NCBI GenBank assembly: GCA_964350145.1
Contig: CAYGJL010000026.1
Location: forward strand, 1-53,285
Reading direction: 5' to 3'
Source of the DNA: JACDCY01 sp964350145
Lineage (GTDB): Bacteria > Gemmatimonadota > Gemmatimonadetes > Gemmatimonadales > Gemmatimonadaceae
Length of the DNA stretch: 53,285 bases
Shown here: positions 16,273 to 25,585 of the stretch, one piece after another
How the letters are laid out: the number at the start of each line of letters is the position of its first letter
How positions within the stretch are numbered: the stretch's first letter is position 1
Made by a program: the position numbers and the translations under genes
Notes under the pieces: model-generated
The model's database searches: none
Told to the model about the DNA's origin: nothing
The model's input: the letters and a program-made list of their open reading frames with translations, nothing else

Positions 16273-18138
16273 GTGCAACCGTTCCCCGACCTCGTAGCCT
16301 CGAAGGTCCCTCATCTCCCTGAATCCCCGGGCGTGTACCTGTGGAAGGGGCGGGACGGGACCATTCTGTATGTCGGCAAGGCGGCCAGGCTGCGCTCGCG
16401 CGTCCGCAGCTACTTCGGCAACGATTCCGGCACCAGCCTCAAGACCACGTATCTCGTTCGGCAGATCGCCGACGTGGACACGATCGTGGTCCCGACCGAA
16501 GCGCACGCGCTGATCCTCGAGGCGAATCTGATCAAGGAGCACCGCCCGCGGTTCAACATCGCGATGAAGGACGACAAGTCGTACCCGTACATCAAGGTGA
16601 CCGCGCAGGAGCCGTTCCCGCGGGTGTTCGTGACGCGGCGCGTGACCAACGACGGCGCCAAGTACTTTGGCCCGTACACCGACGTCGGCGCGATGCGGCG
16701 CGCGCTCAACGTGGTCAAGCGAATATTCACGGTGCGCTCGTGCAGCTACGACATGCCGACGGACATGCCCGAGCGTCCGTGTCTCGACTACTACATCAAG
16801 CGGTGCAAGGCGCCGTGCATTCTGGCGCAGTCGCAGCAGGAATACCGCCAGATGATCGACGAAGTATTGCTCTTCCTCGGCGGCCGCGCGAGCGAAGTTG
16901 AGCGCCGCGTGCGCGCGCGGATGGAGGAGGCCGCGGAGAAGCTGGATTTCGAGCGAGCTGCCGAGCTGCGTGACGTGCTGCACCACCTCGGTCGCATGGA
17001 AGAGCCGACCATCGTGCTGCGCGTCGAGGGCGGGGATCGCGACGTCGTCGGCTACGCGCGCGACGGGGACGACGCCTGCGTTACCATGCTCCGCATCCGG
17101 GAAGGGAAGCTGCTCGCGCGCGAGCACCGGTTTCTGGAGAACGTCGAGGGCGAGCCGGATCCCGCGGTGCTGTCGGCGTACCTCGCCGCCAGCTACCCGG
17201 CCATGCCGGAGCGCGCGCGCGAGCTGCTCCTCCCGTTCGACTTCGAGGATCGCGAGCTGTTGGAGCAATCCGTGCCTGGCGCAAAGATGAGCGTGCCTCA
17301 GCGCGGCCCCCGGCGCGAGCTGGTGGATCTCGCCGAGCAGAATGCGAGGCACTTGTTGGAGGAGCTGAAGCTGTCGTCGCTGGAGTCGGAGGAGCGCGCG
17401 GGCGAGCCGGTGTACGATCTGCAGCGCGAGCTGGGGCTCGAGCGGCTGCCGCGCACGCTGGTTTGCTTCGACATCTCCACGGCGCAGGGGACCGACACCG
17501 TCGGCTCGGCGGTGTGGTTCGAGAATGGGCGGCCGAAGCGCGGCGAGTACCGCAAGTTCCGCGTGAAGACGGTGGAGGGGAGCGACGACTTCGCGTCCAT
17601 GCGGGAAGTGGTGACGCGGTACTTCAACCGCAGGATGGCCGACGAGAAACCGAGCCCGGAGCTGGTCGTGATCGACGGCGGTCGGGGCCAGCTCTCGGCG
17701 GCGCACGAGGCGATGGAGTCGCTGGGCCTGGGCGACCGCCCGCTGATCAGCCTCGCGAAGAAGGAGGAGGAAGTATTCGTGTGGGGCAGGACCGACCCGG
17801 TAAGAATCTCACGCCGGTCACCCGCGCTGCGACTGCTGCAGCAGGCGCGGGACGAAGCCCACCGGTTCGCGGTGACGTACAACCGGAAGCGCCGCTCGAT
17901 GCGGACTGTGACGTCGGAGCTGCTCCAGATTCGCGGTATCGGCCCGACCAGGAGACGGCAGTTGATTCAGTCATTCGGCAGTCTCGAAGGCGTGCGACAG
18001 GCCACGCCCGAGCAGGTAGCGGAGCTTCCAGGCTGGACTATTGCGAGCGCCGCGAAGCTACTGGGTCAGCTTCGCGGCTCGGGGTCCGAAAGCTCTGCCG
18101 GCAGTGACTCAGGAATTATCACCACTCGGGACGGCTGA
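16273..18138 (+). CDS. uvrC: Excinuclease ABC subunit C
   Basis: Makes both incisions in nucleotide excision repair with UvrA and UvrB. 621 residues: GIY-YIG nuclease domain (PGVYLWKGRDGTILYVGKA, about 17-35), Cys-containing middle segment (CLDYYIKRCKAPC, about 173-185), UvrB-binding UVR motif (about 215-250), RNase H-like endonuclease domain with FDISTAQGTDTVGS (about 399) and VVIDGGRGQLSAA (about 466), and C-terminal helix-hairpin-helix (IRGIGPTRRRQLIQSFGS). GTG at 16273 is the start; see the -10 box just before it. The last 73 bp overlap a convergent minus-strand gene. Confidence 0.97.
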   Translation: MQPFPDLVASKVPHLPESPGVYLWKGRDGTILYVGKAARLRSRVRSYFGNDSGTSLKTTYLVRQIADVDTIVVPTEAHALILEANLIKEHRPRFNIAMKDDKSYPYIKVTAQEPFPRVFVTRRVTNDGAKYFGPYTDVGAMRRALNVVKRIFTVRSCSYDMPTDMPERPCLDYYIKRCKAPCILAQSQQEYRQMIDEVLLFLGGRASEVERRVRARMEEAAEKLDFERAAELRDVLHHLGRMEEPTIVLRVEGGDRDVVGYARDGDDACVTMLRIREGKLLAREHRFLENVEGEPDPAVLSAYLAASYPAMPERARELLLPFDFEDRELLEQSVPGAKMSVPQRGPRRELVDLAEQNARHLLEELKLSSLESEERAGEPVYDLQRELGLERLPRTLVCFDISTAQGTDTVGSAVWFENGRPKRGEYRKFRVKTVEGSDDFASMREVVTRYFNRRMADEKPSPELVVIDGGRGQLSAAHEAMESLGLGDRPLISLAKKEEEVFVWGRTDPVRISRRSPALRLLQQARDEAHRFAVTYNRKRRSMRTVTSELLQIRGIGPTRRRQLIQSFGSLEGVRQATPEQVAELPGWTIASAAKLLGQLRGSGSESSAGSDSGIITTRDG

Positions 18139-18350
18139 AAATTCGCGTCCATCAGCGCCAGCAGCTTCCACCCCGCCGCGCGGATCTTCTGCAGATCCTG
18201 GACGAAGCGCTCGTTCCCGGCCGCCTCTGATTCCTCCAACAGCATTTCGGCGTAGCCGACCATCTGGCTGAGCGGCGTGCGGAGATCATGCAGCAAAGCC
18301 GCCGGTACGAGGTATCGCAGATCGTCCGGCGGTCGATCGCTTTCCGTCAC
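18066..18350 (-). CDS. 94-residue histidine kinase dimerisation (HisKA) domain-only protein
   Basis: GTG at 18350 overlaps the stop of the receiver gene upstream (GTGA). The 94-residue product is little more than a HisKA domain: H-box LLHDLRTPLSQMVGYAEML at residues 20-38 with the phosphorylatable His at 21, then the second helix of the hairpin (about 45-70). There is no ATPase domain and none could follow, because the frame ends inside uvrC. It could be a stand-alone phosphotransfer partner for the neighbouring kinase and receiver, or a truncated relic. Its 3' part overlaps uvrC by 73 bp on the opposite strand. Confidence 0.72.
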   Translation of the reverse strand: MTESDRPPDDLRYLVPAALLHDLRTPLSQMVGYAEMLLEESEAAGNERFVQDLQKIRAAGWKLLALMDANFQPSRVVIIPESLPAELSDPEPRS

Positions 18351-18772
18351 GCCGGTTGCTCTCCGGCCGAGCTCTGCTCGCGCGCCGCCAGGAGCGACGC
18401 CTCGATCTTGCCGAGCAAGCGCGACAGATCTATGGGCTTGGTGTCGTAGTCGTTGCAGCCCGCTTCGATTGCTTTGTCCCGGTCGCCGGACATGGCGTGC
18501 GCGGTGAGCGCAATTATCGGAATATGGCAGGTAGCCGGCGCGGCCTTGATCTGGCGGGTCGCCTCCCAGCCGTCGAGCACGGGCAGGCTCATGTCCATCA
18601 GGATCAGGTCCGGCGTCTCCGACCCGGCCATGTCCACGCCCGCCTGGCCGTCGAACGCGAGCAAGACCTCGTAGCCCTTCCGCGCGAGCCGGCGCGAGAG
18701 CATGTCGCGGTTCATCTCGTTGTCTTCCACGAGCAGGATCTTCTCCACGGGCGTGCCCCCGTCGCCGCTCAC
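18347..18772 (-). CDS. Single-domain response regulator (receiver)
   Basis: 141 residues, only a CheY-like receiver: acidic pocket EDNE (about 16-19), phosphoacceptor Asp in LILMDMSLPVLDGWEA (about 56-71), switch residue region ALTAHAM and Lys in YDTKPID (about 105-111). No output domain, so it probably works in phosphorelay with the hybrid kinase just upstream. GTG start overlaps the kinase stop codon by 4 bp. Confidence 0.92.
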   Translation of the reverse strand: MSGDGGTPVEKILLVEDNEMNRDMLSRRLARKGYEVLLAFDGQAGVDMAGSETPDLILMDMSLPVLDGWEATRQIKAAPATCHIPIIALTAHAMSGDRDKAIEAGCNDYDTKPIDLSRLLGKIEASLLAAREQSSAGEQPA

Positions 18773-21168
18773 GCAGGCACCCCCACGGCGTCTTCATACA
18801 TCGCCATGGTGGCGGCGAGCGGCGACCGGTGATCGTCCAGCAAATCGCGCACCTGATTGAGCAGGGACTCGCGCGAGTCCCCGGCCTTCCGGATTATGGA
18901 TTCCACGTAGCCGTTCAGCCGCTGCCGATCGTCGTTCGTGAGATCCATCGCGGTCATGACCACGATCGGAATTGAGTGCCACTCCGGATGCCGGCGAACG
19001 CGCTCGGCGAACTCGAAGCCGTCCATCTCCGGCATCATCAGGTCCAGCAGGATGAGACGCGGGCGCTCGCGCTCCATGCTCTCCAGCGCCTCACGGCCGT
19101 TCGCGGCCTCGCTGACCTTCCACCCTTCCTTCTCCAGCATCTTCCGCGTGAGCGCGCGCGTGGGCGGATCGTCCTCCACCAGGAGAACGGGGCACGGCGG
19201 ACTGTCGCACGTGTGCTTCCGGAGAATCTGCGCCAGGCGCCTGCGATCAATCGGCTTGGTGGCGTAGTCGGCCGCGCCGAGCGTGAAGCCGCGGTCGGGA
19301 TCGTCCACCATGGTCACCATGATCACGGGGATGTCCCGCAGCGCGAGGTCGGACTTGAGCGAGGACAAGACGCTCCAACCGTCCATGCCCGGCATCATCA
19401 CGTCGAGCGTAATTGCTACTGGCTTGATCTGGCGCGCGAGCCGGAGCCCTTCCTCGCCGCTTCCCGCGGCGCGCACGTTGAAACCTTCAGCGGTCAGAAA
19501 CCGCTGCATCAGCTCCCGCTGATTGACGTCATCGTCTATCACGAGAATGCACGTCGCGCCTGACGTGAGCGGTACGCCGTTTTCGTCCGCTCCGCAGTTC
19601 GCGTTCCCGGCGACGACCTCGCCCTGCACGCTCGCGAGCTCGGGAAGCGCGTCCGACACGTGTGCCGGAATCTTGATGGTGAAGACGCACCCCTCGCCCG
19701 GCGTGCTGTGCACCGTCACGTCACCGCCCATCATCTGGCAGAATCGCCGGGTAAGCGCGAGACCGAGCCCGGTACCGCCGAACTTCCGCGTCGTGGACGC
19801 GTCCGCCTGGGTGAAGTCCTGGAAGAGCTTGACTATCTGGTCGGCGCTCAGGCCGATGCCCGTGTCCGTGATTCGGAACTCTACCCAGTCTTCGCCGTTC
19901 ATCTGCTCGCGCCCTGCCTCGAGCGTGATGCTGCCGTTCTGCGTGAACTTGACGGCGTTGGACAGGAGATTGAACAGCGCCTGGCGAACCTTGATCTGGT
20001 CAGCGTACATCGCACCGATGTCGGGCGCCAGCTCGACGTACAAGGTGTTGGCGTTCGTCTCGACCATCGGCTGAAACGTGCAGGCCACTTCATTCACCAT
20101 CCCGGCGACATCGAAGCTCTCCAGGAACAGCTCCATCTTGCCGGCTTCGATCTTGGACAGATCGAGAATGTCGTTGATGAGGGTGAGCAGGTGCTTACCC
20201 GCGCTGTTGATCTTCTCGAGATCCCCGCCGAACTCGGGCAGGTCTCGGTCGACGGCCTCCTCCTGTAGCATCTCCGAGTAGCCGAGGATCGCGTTGAGCG
20301 GAGTACGCAGCTCGTGGCTCATGTTGGCGAGGAAGAGGCTCTTGGTCTTGTTGGCCGTCTCCGACGCTTCCTTCGCCTTGGCGACTTCCTCTTCCGCGCG
20401 CCGGCGCTCGGTGACGTCCTCCATCGCCAGCACCAGCAGCTCGCCGTGATGGCCGGCCTGCAGCTTCCGCGCGTTGAGCAGCATCACGCGCCAGCCGATG
20501 ACGGGGAAGTCGTGCGCGAGCTCGAAGTCGTTGAACACGGAGCTCATCGGCACGATGTCTTCCAGCAGCGTGCGCAGGGCAGGGATGTCCCACTGGCCGT
20601 TGCCCAGCTCGTAGATCAGGCGATTTTCCGTCTCCTCCAGCGAGACTTGAAAGGTCTGATAGAAGGCGCGGTTACCCGACCGCACGCGGAGCGTGGTATC
20701 GAGAATCAGCAACGGCTCGCGCACGGTGTCCACGATGTTCTGCGCGTACGTCTCGATGGCCTTGAGATCCGCTTCCACGCGCCGGCGCTCGGTCACGTCC
20801 TCCATCGCGAGCACCAACAGCTCGGCGTGGCTGCCCGCCCGGAGCTTCCGGCCGTTCAGCAGCATGATCCGCCGCCCGATGATCGGGAAGGTGTGCTCCA
20901 GCTCGAAGTCGTTGAACACCGAGCTCGTCGGGATCACGTCCTCGAGCAGGGTTCGCAGGGCCGGAATGTCCCACTGCCCGTTTCCCAGCTCGTAGATCAG
21001 CCGGTCCTCGGTCTCCTCGCGAGAGACGTGAAACGTCTGGTAGAAGGCCCGGTTCGCGCTCCGGACCCGGAGGGCATTGTCGAGCATGAGCAACGGCTCT
21101 CGCATCGTTTCGACGATGTCCTGGGCATACGTTTCGATCTCCTTTACCAGCGGGGGACTCGGGTTCAT
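18769..21168 (-). CDS. Hybrid histidine kinase: PAS-PAS-HisKA-HATPase-REC-REC
   Basis: 799 residues from the ATG at 21168; the frame is open to a TTG at 21210, which would add 14 residues. Two PAS domains (about 11-130 and 138-257) are tandem copies about 80% identical by hand count, both with the segment ELGNGQWDIPALRTLLED. HisKA follows with NMSHELRTPLN (His285), then HATPase_c (LLSNAVKFTQNG, DTGIGLS, GGTGLGLAL), and two receivers (CILVIDDDVNQ..LDVMMPGMDG and VLLVEDDPPT..LDLMMPEMDG). No membrane segment, so a cytosolic sensor. Heads an operon with a receiver and a HisKA-only gene, suggesting a multistep relay. Signal unknown. Confidence 0.93.
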   Translation of the reverse strand: MNPSPPLVKEIETYAQDIVETMREPLLMLDNALRVRSANRAFYQTFHVSREETEDRLIYELGNGQWDIPALRTLLEDVIPTSSVFNDFELEHTFPIIGRRIMLLNGRKLRAGSHAELLVLAMEDVTERRRVEADLKAIETYAQNIVDTVREPLLILDTTLRVRSGNRAFYQTFQVSLEETENRLIYELGNGQWDIPALRTLLEDIVPMSSVFNDFELAHDFPVIGWRVMLLNARKLQAGHHGELLVLAMEDVTERRRAEEEVAKAKEASETANKTKSLFLANMSHELRTPLNAILGYSEMLQEEAVDRDLPEFGGDLEKINSAGKHLLTLINDILDLSKIEAGKMELFLESFDVAGMVNEVACTFQPMVETNANTLYVELAPDIGAMYADQIKVRQALFNLLSNAVKFTQNGSITLEAGREQMNGEDWVEFRITDTGIGLSADQIVKLFQDFTQADASTTRKFGGTGLGLALTRRFCQMMGGDVTVHSTPGEGCVFTIKIPAHVSDALPELASVQGEVVAGNANCGADENGVPLTSGATCILVIDDDVNQRELMQRFLTAEGFNVRAAGSGEEGLRLARQIKPVAITLDVMMPGMDGWSVLSSLKSDLALRDIPVIMVTMVDDPDRGFTLGAADYATKPIDRRRLAQILRKHTCDSPPCPVLLVEDDPPTRALTRKMLEKEGWKVSEAANGREALESMERERPRLILLDLMMPEMDGFEFAERVRRHPEWHSIPIVVMTAMDLTNDDRQRLNGYVESIIRKAGDSRESLLNQVRDLLDDHRSPLAATMAMYEDAVGVPA

Positions 21169-21296
21169 CACTGCCTGGGAAGCGGGGCGCGTCTGTTCCT
21201 CTGCACGCAATCAAGCGCACTTGCCATGCCACGCTCCATTCCCCGATTCTATTTATTACCCCACTTTCGGGATATGCCGTAACCCGTTGAGCGTGC

Positions 21297-21324
21297 TTGT
21301 TTTCTGGCCACGAACGGATAAATT
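21297..21324 (+). promoter_or_regulatory. Possible promoter for the DUF512 gene
   Basis: TTGTTT (21297-21302) and TAAATT (21319-21324) are 16 bp apart in the 165-bp AT-richer spacer between the divergent kinase and DUF512 genes. The -10 ends 9 nt before the ATG at 21334, giving a leader of only a few bases. Confidence 0.35.
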
Positions 21325-21333
21325 ACTTGAGCT

Positions 21334-22626
21334 ATGATCAAAGTCGCCCGCGTCCTCCCGGACAGCATCGCAGAGCAGGTTGGAATCATTCCGGGCACGG
21401 AGCTCAAGACGGTCAACGGGCGCAAGCTGGCCGACTTCCTCGATTGGGAGTTCCTCACGGCCGACGACGAGCTGCTGATCGAGGCCGCGCTGCCGGGTGG
21501 CGAAGAGCTCGTGCTCGAGATAGAACGGCCCGACGCGGAGTCGCTCGGCGTGGTGCTCGAGCCGCCGAACATCCGCCGCTGCGCCAACCGCTGCGAGTTC
21601 TGCTTCATCGAGGGGCTGCCCACCGGGCTCCGCCGCTCGCTGTACGTTCGCGACGACGACTATCGGCTGTCGTTCGCGTACGGCAATTTTGCCACCCTGT
21701 CAAATCTCAAGCAGCGCGACATCGACCGCATTCTCGAGTACAGGCTTTCGCCGCTGTACGTCTCCGTGCATGCCACCAACTGGGAAGCGCGTAAAGTGCT
21801 GCTCAACAATCCGCGCGTGCCGAACGTCGTGGAGCAGCTCGCCGCGCTCGCCGCGGGAGGGATTCGCTTTCACTGCCAGATGGTGATCGTTCCGGGATTA
21901 AACGACGGCGCGGTGCTCGAGGAATCCATCAGCGATCTCTGGAATCTCGGCGATGCGGTGCTGTCGTGCGCGGTGGTGCCGGTGGGGCTTACCCAGTTCT
22001 CCCATCTGTACACGGGCGAGACGATGGACGAGAAGAACGCGACGCGCATCCTCGAGCAGGTGGAGGCGTGGGGCGACCGGGCGCAGCGCGAGCGGGGTGA
22101 GACGTGGATAGCCGGCTCCGACGAGCTGTATCTGCTCGCCGGGCGCGAACTGCCGGGGGAGGAGTTTTACGGCGAGTTTGCCCAGATCGAGAACGGCGTG
22201 GGCGCGGTGACATCGCTGCGGAAGCAGGTCCGCGAAGGGCTCGACCGCCTCGGCCGGCTCGACGGCATGCGGATCGGCGTGGTCACTGGCAAGTCCATGG
22301 AACCGCTGATGCCGGAGCTGCTCGCCGGGCTGCATCGCGTGACCGGCGCGACGTTCGAGCTGATTCCGCTGGTGAATACTTTGTTTGGCCCCGCGATTGG
22401 GACAGCCGGGTTGCTCGTCGGCGCGGACCTGCGCGCGGCGCTTGCATCCCGCGGAGATCTCGATCTCGCGCTGATTCCAGCGGAGACGATCAACGACGAC
22501 GGCCTGTTCCTCGACGACGACTCGCTCGTGGCGCTGCGCGCCGCCATGCCCATGCCGGTGCTCCCGTCCTACGATTTCGTGGACGTACTCGAGCGCGCGC
22601 CGCTCGAAGCGGCGCTGGCCGCGTGA
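21334..22626 (+). CDS. PDZ / radical SAM-like / DUF512 protein
   Basis: 430 residues. N-terminal PDZ-like segment (about 1-65, RVLPDSIAEQVGIIPGTELKTVNG), then a cysteine cluster CANRCEFC (about 83-90, CxxxCxxC as in radical SAM enzymes), and the DUF512 C-terminal half (about 220-425). The family is often found next to der and is of unknown function; the cluster suggests an Fe-S centre. It overlaps der by GTGA, the conserved neighbour. I cannot assign a reaction. Confidence 0.88.
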   Translation: MIKVARVLPDSIAEQVGIIPGTELKTVNGRKLADFLDWEFLTADDELLIEAALPGGEELVLEIERPDAESLGVVLEPPNIRRCANRCEFCFIEGLPTGLRRSLYVRDDDYRLSFAYGNFATLSNLKQRDIDRILEYRLSPLYVSVHATNWEARKVLLNNPRVPNVVEQLAALAAGGIRFHCQMVIVPGLNDGAVLEESISDLWNLGDAVLSCAVVPVGLTQFSHLYTGETMDEKNATRILEQVEAWGDRAQRERGETWIAGSDELYLLAGRELPGEEFYGEFAQIENGVGAVTSLRKQVREGLDRLGRLDGMRIGVVTGKSMEPLMPELLAGLHRVTGATFELIPLVNTLFGPAIGTAGLLVGADLRAALASRGDLDLALIPAETINDDGLFLDDDSLVALRAAMPMPVLPSYDFVDVLERAPLEAALAA

Positions 22627-23930
22627 ACATCCCCGTCGTAGCGATCGTCGGCCGGCCCAATGTCGGGAAGTCCGCGCTGTTCAACCGCATCCTCGGCGAC
22701 AACTCCGCGATCGTGAGTGACGAAGCCGGCACGACCCGCGACCGGCACTTCGGCAGGGCGGACTGGAGCGGACGGCAGTTCTGGCTCGTGGACACGGGCG
22801 GCCTGGCCGACGATCCGCGCATGCCGATGGACCTCGAGATCCGCCGCCAGGTGGACGAGGCCATCAGCGAGGCCGACCTCATGCTCCTGGTCGTGGACGC
22901 AAAGGCGGGGCTGCACCCTAGCGATCGCAAAGTCGTGGACCTGCTGCGCGACTCGCAGAAGCCGTGGCTGCTTGTCGCGAACAAAGTGGACAATCCCGCG
23001 AGCACCGACTTCTACGAGTTCTACGAGCTGGGCGCTGGCGATCCGCTGCCGGTCTCCGCGGCCAACGGGAAGAACTCCGGCGACTTGCTCGACGCCCTCG
23101 TGGAGAAGATCCCCGAAGTCACGCAAGAGCCGCCGGACGAACTGCGCGTCGCGGTGGTTGGGAGGCCGAACGTCGGCAAGTCGTCGCTCGTCAACAGGCT
23201 GCTGGGCGAAGACCGGCTGGTGGTCGCGGACGAAGCAGGTACTACGCGCGACGCCATAGACACGCCCGTCACGTACCACGGCCGCCCCATGGTGTTCGTG
23301 GATACGGCGGGTCTCCGCCGCCAATCGAAGGTCAGCGATGGGATCGAGTTCTACTCGACGCTCCGTACCCGGCGCGCGATCGAGAGTGCGACGATCTGCG
23401 TGCTGCTGATCGACGCGGTCGAGGGACTGCACAACCAGGACCTCAAGATCGCCAACCTGGCGTGGGAAGCGGGGCGCGGGCTGATTGTGGTGGTCAACAA
23501 GTGGGATCTCGCCGACAAGGACGACAAGAGCGCGGCGAAGTTCCAGAAAGAAGCAGGCGAGAAGGCGCCGTTCTTCAAGTTCGTGCCTTTCCTGTTCACG
23601 TCGGCGCTCACCGGCCAGCGCGTGCAGAAGCTGTTCGATCTCATCCTGCAGGTGGACGAGGAGCGGCAGAAGCGGATCTCCACGTCGCAGGTGAACACCA
23701 CCCTCGGGGAGCTCGTGGCGCGGAGGCAGCCGCCGCAGGCGGCGGGGCACGAGATCAAGCTCAACTACGCCACGCAGGTCGAGACCGCGCCGCCCATGAT
23801 CGCGGTCTTCGGCAACAACCCGGAGAAAGTGCAGGAGCACTACATCAGATATCTCCACAACGGTTTTCGCGAGGCATGGGGTTTCACCGGCAACCCGCTG
23901 CGAGTGGTCATGCGGCGCAAGTCGGGCTGA
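22623..23930 (+). CDS. der: Ribosome biogenesis GTPase Der (EngA)
   Basis: Double GTPase needed for maturation of the 50S ribosomal subunit. 435 residues: first G domain with GRPNVGKSALFN (about 9-20), DTGG and NKVD; second G domain with GRPNVGKSSLVN (about 179-190), DTAG and NKWD; C-terminal KH-like domain from about 350. Start is the GTG at 22623, which overlaps the previous stop and lies directly before the P-loop. Confidence 0.97.
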   Translation: MNIPVVAIVGRPNVGKSALFNRILGDNSAIVSDEAGTTRDRHFGRADWSGRQFWLVDTGGLADDPRMPMDLEIRRQVDEAISEADLMLLVVDAKAGLHPSDRKVVDLLRDSQKPWLLVANKVDNPASTDFYEFYELGAGDPLPVSAANGKNSGDLLDALVEKIPEVTQEPPDELRVAVVGRPNVGKSSLVNRLLGEDRLVVADEAGTTRDAIDTPVTYHGRPMVFVDTAGLRRQSKVSDGIEFYSTLRTRRAIESATICVLLIDAVEGLHNQDLKIANLAWEAGRGLIVVVNKWDLADKDDKSAAKFQKEAGEKAPFFKFVPFLFTSALTGQRVQKLFDLILQVDEERQKRISTSQVNTTLGELVARRQPPQAAGHEIKLNYATQVETAPPMIAVFGNNPEKVQEHYIRYLHNGFREAWGFTGNPLRVVMRRKSG

Positions 23931-23931
23931 C

Positions 23932-24585
23932 GTGCATCCGGTCGCGGCGGTCGTGATGGCGTACCTGCTCGGCTCCATTCCGTTCGCGTACCTCGCGGGC
24001 CGCGCGCGCGGAGTGGACCTGCGGCAGCACGGATCCGGCAACCTCGGCGCGACCAACGCCGTGCGCGTGCTCGGAGTCGGCACCGGCGTCGTGGTGTACG
24101 TGCTCGACACCCTCAAGGGATTTCTCCCGGTGTTTCTGCTCGTGCCGCTGGTGGTCACCACGCGTTTGGATCTCTCGGCCATCGCGATCGGAGTCGCTGC
24201 GATCGCGGGTCACGTTCGGCCGGTGTATCTCGGATTCCATAAAGGCGGGAAGGGCGTCGCTACCGCCGGCGGAGTCTTCCTGGCGCTTGCGCCGCTCGCG
24301 ACGGCAGTGGGGCTCACCGTGTGGCTGCTGGTTTTTCTACCGACGGGCTACGTCAGCCTCGCCTCGATCGTCACTGCCGTCCTCTTTCCTTGCGCGGTGC
24401 TCGCGACCGGAACCCCGGCACGATCGGCCCTGTTCGCAGTGGCCGTGATCGTGGCGGTGTTCGTCGTGTGGACGCACCGGGGCAACATCGCGCGTCTTCG
24501 CCGGGGTGAAGAGCACCGCTTCCGCCGCCGCAAACGCGTCGCGGACGAGGCGCCGGCCGCCCCGGCCGCGCACTCCGGGAGCTGA
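23932..24585 (+). CDS. plsY: Acyl-phosphate:glycerol-3-phosphate acyltransferase PlsY
   Basis: Integral membrane enzyme that makes lysophosphatidic acid from acyl-phosphate and glycerol-3-phosphate. 217 residues with about five membrane segments and the family motifs YLLGSIPFAYL, GSGNLGATNAVRVLG (about 38-52) and HKGGKGVATAGG (about 104-115). A basic tail (RRRKR) ends it. GTG start 1 bp after the der stop. Next to gpsA, which makes its substrate glycerol-3-phosphate. Confidence 0.96.
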   Translation: MHPVAAVVMAYLLGSIPFAYLAGRARGVDLRQHGSGNLGATNAVRVLGVGTGVVVYVLDTLKGFLPVFLLVPLVVTTRLDLSAIAIGVAAIAGHVRPVYLGFHKGGKGVATAGGVFLALAPLATAVGLTVWLLVFLPTGYVSLASIVTAVLFPCAVLATGTPARSALFAVAVIVAVFVVWTHRGNIARLRRGEEHRFRRRKRVADEAPAAPAAHSGS

Positions 24586-24586
24586 C

Positions 24587-25585
24587 GTGCATCCCGAACG
24601 GTGTGCCGTGATCGGCGCCGGCGCGTGGGGCACGGCGCTGGCGGACCTATTAGCGCGCTCGGGCAACGACGTCGCGCTGTGGGCACGGGAGGAGGACGTC
24701 GTGGAGAGCGTCAACCGATCCCATCGGAATCGCTTTCTCGAGAGCCATGAAATCCACGAGTCGGTCCGCGCGTTCGCCGACGTGTGCGAAGCGACCCGCG
24801 GCGCGCGAGTCGCGATCTTCGTGACGCCGTCGCACGCGCTCCGCACCGTGGCGAGAGCGGTGCGGCCGGCGATCGGTCGCGACACCGTGGTCGTGGTGGC
24901 GAGCAAGGGAGTCGAAGAGGGCACATTGGCCCTCATGAGCGACGTCGCGGAAGAGGAGCTGGGCTCGCCGCCGCTGGTGGCTCTGTCGGGCCCGACATTC
25001 GCGGCCGAGGTTGCCGCGGGACAGCCGACCGCCATCGTGGCCGCGTCGGAGGACGAGGCGACGGCGCTGGTGGCGCAGCGCATATTCAGCGGCTCGAACC
25101 TCAGGCCGTACACGCACGACGACGTGATTGGGGTCGAGCTCGGCGGCGCGCTCAAGAACGTGATGGCCGTGGCTACAGGAATCGCGGACGGCCTGGGACT
25201 CGGCCATAACGCGCGCGCTGCGCTGATCACGCGCGGGCTGGCCGAGATGACGCGACTCGGAATTGCGCTCGGCGGGAAGCAGGCGACGTTCGCGGGACTG
25301 GCCGGGCTCGGCGACCTCGTGCTGACATGTACGGGCGGGCTGAGCCGGAACCGAGCGGTGGGCGTGGCGGTGGGGAAGGGCGCGTCACTCGACGCGGCGC
25401 TCGCGGGCAGAGAGACGGTGGCCGAGGGAGTGGTGACGACTCGCAGCGCGCGCGCCCTGGCCGCGCGGGAGGGAGTGGACATGCCGATTGTGGACGCGGT
25501 GTATCGCGTGCTTTTCGAGGGCGAGCCGGCGCAGGATGCGATGCGCGCGCTGATGTCGCGCGAGCTGCGGTCGGAGGGCGACTGA
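24587..25585 (+). CDS. gpsA: Glycerol-3-phosphate dehydrogenase [NAD(P)+]
   Basis: Reduces dihydroxyacetone phosphate to glycerol-3-phosphate for phospholipid synthesis. 332 residues: Rossmann motif VIGAGAWGTALADLL (about 8-22), VVASKGVEEGT with SGPTFAAEVA (about 138), the catalytic-lysine segment ELGGALKNVMAVATGIADG (about 184-202) and GLGDLVLTCTG. The GTG at 24587 is preferred because it follows the plsY stop and sits right before the nucleotide-binding fold; the frame is open upstream into plsY. Confidence 0.96.
   Translation: MHPERCAVIGAGAWGTALADLLARSGNDVALWAREEDVVESVNRSHRNRFLESHEIHESVRAFADVCEATRGARVAIFVTPSHALRTVARAVRPAIGRDTVVVVASKGVEEGTLALMSDVAEEELGSPPLVALSGPTFAAEVAAGQPTAIVAASEDEATALVAQRIFSGSNLRPYTHDDVIGVELGGALKNVMAVATGIADGLGLGHNARAALITRGLAEMTRLGIALGGKQATFAGLAGLGDLVLTCTGGLSRNRAVGVAVGKGASLDAALAGRETVAEGVVTTRSARALAAREGVDMPIVDAVYRVLFEGEPAQDAMRALMSRELRSEGD

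Noticed and set aside
22569..24182. 537-codon minus-strand frame across der and plsY
   Set aside because: Antisense to well-supported genes; no family features.
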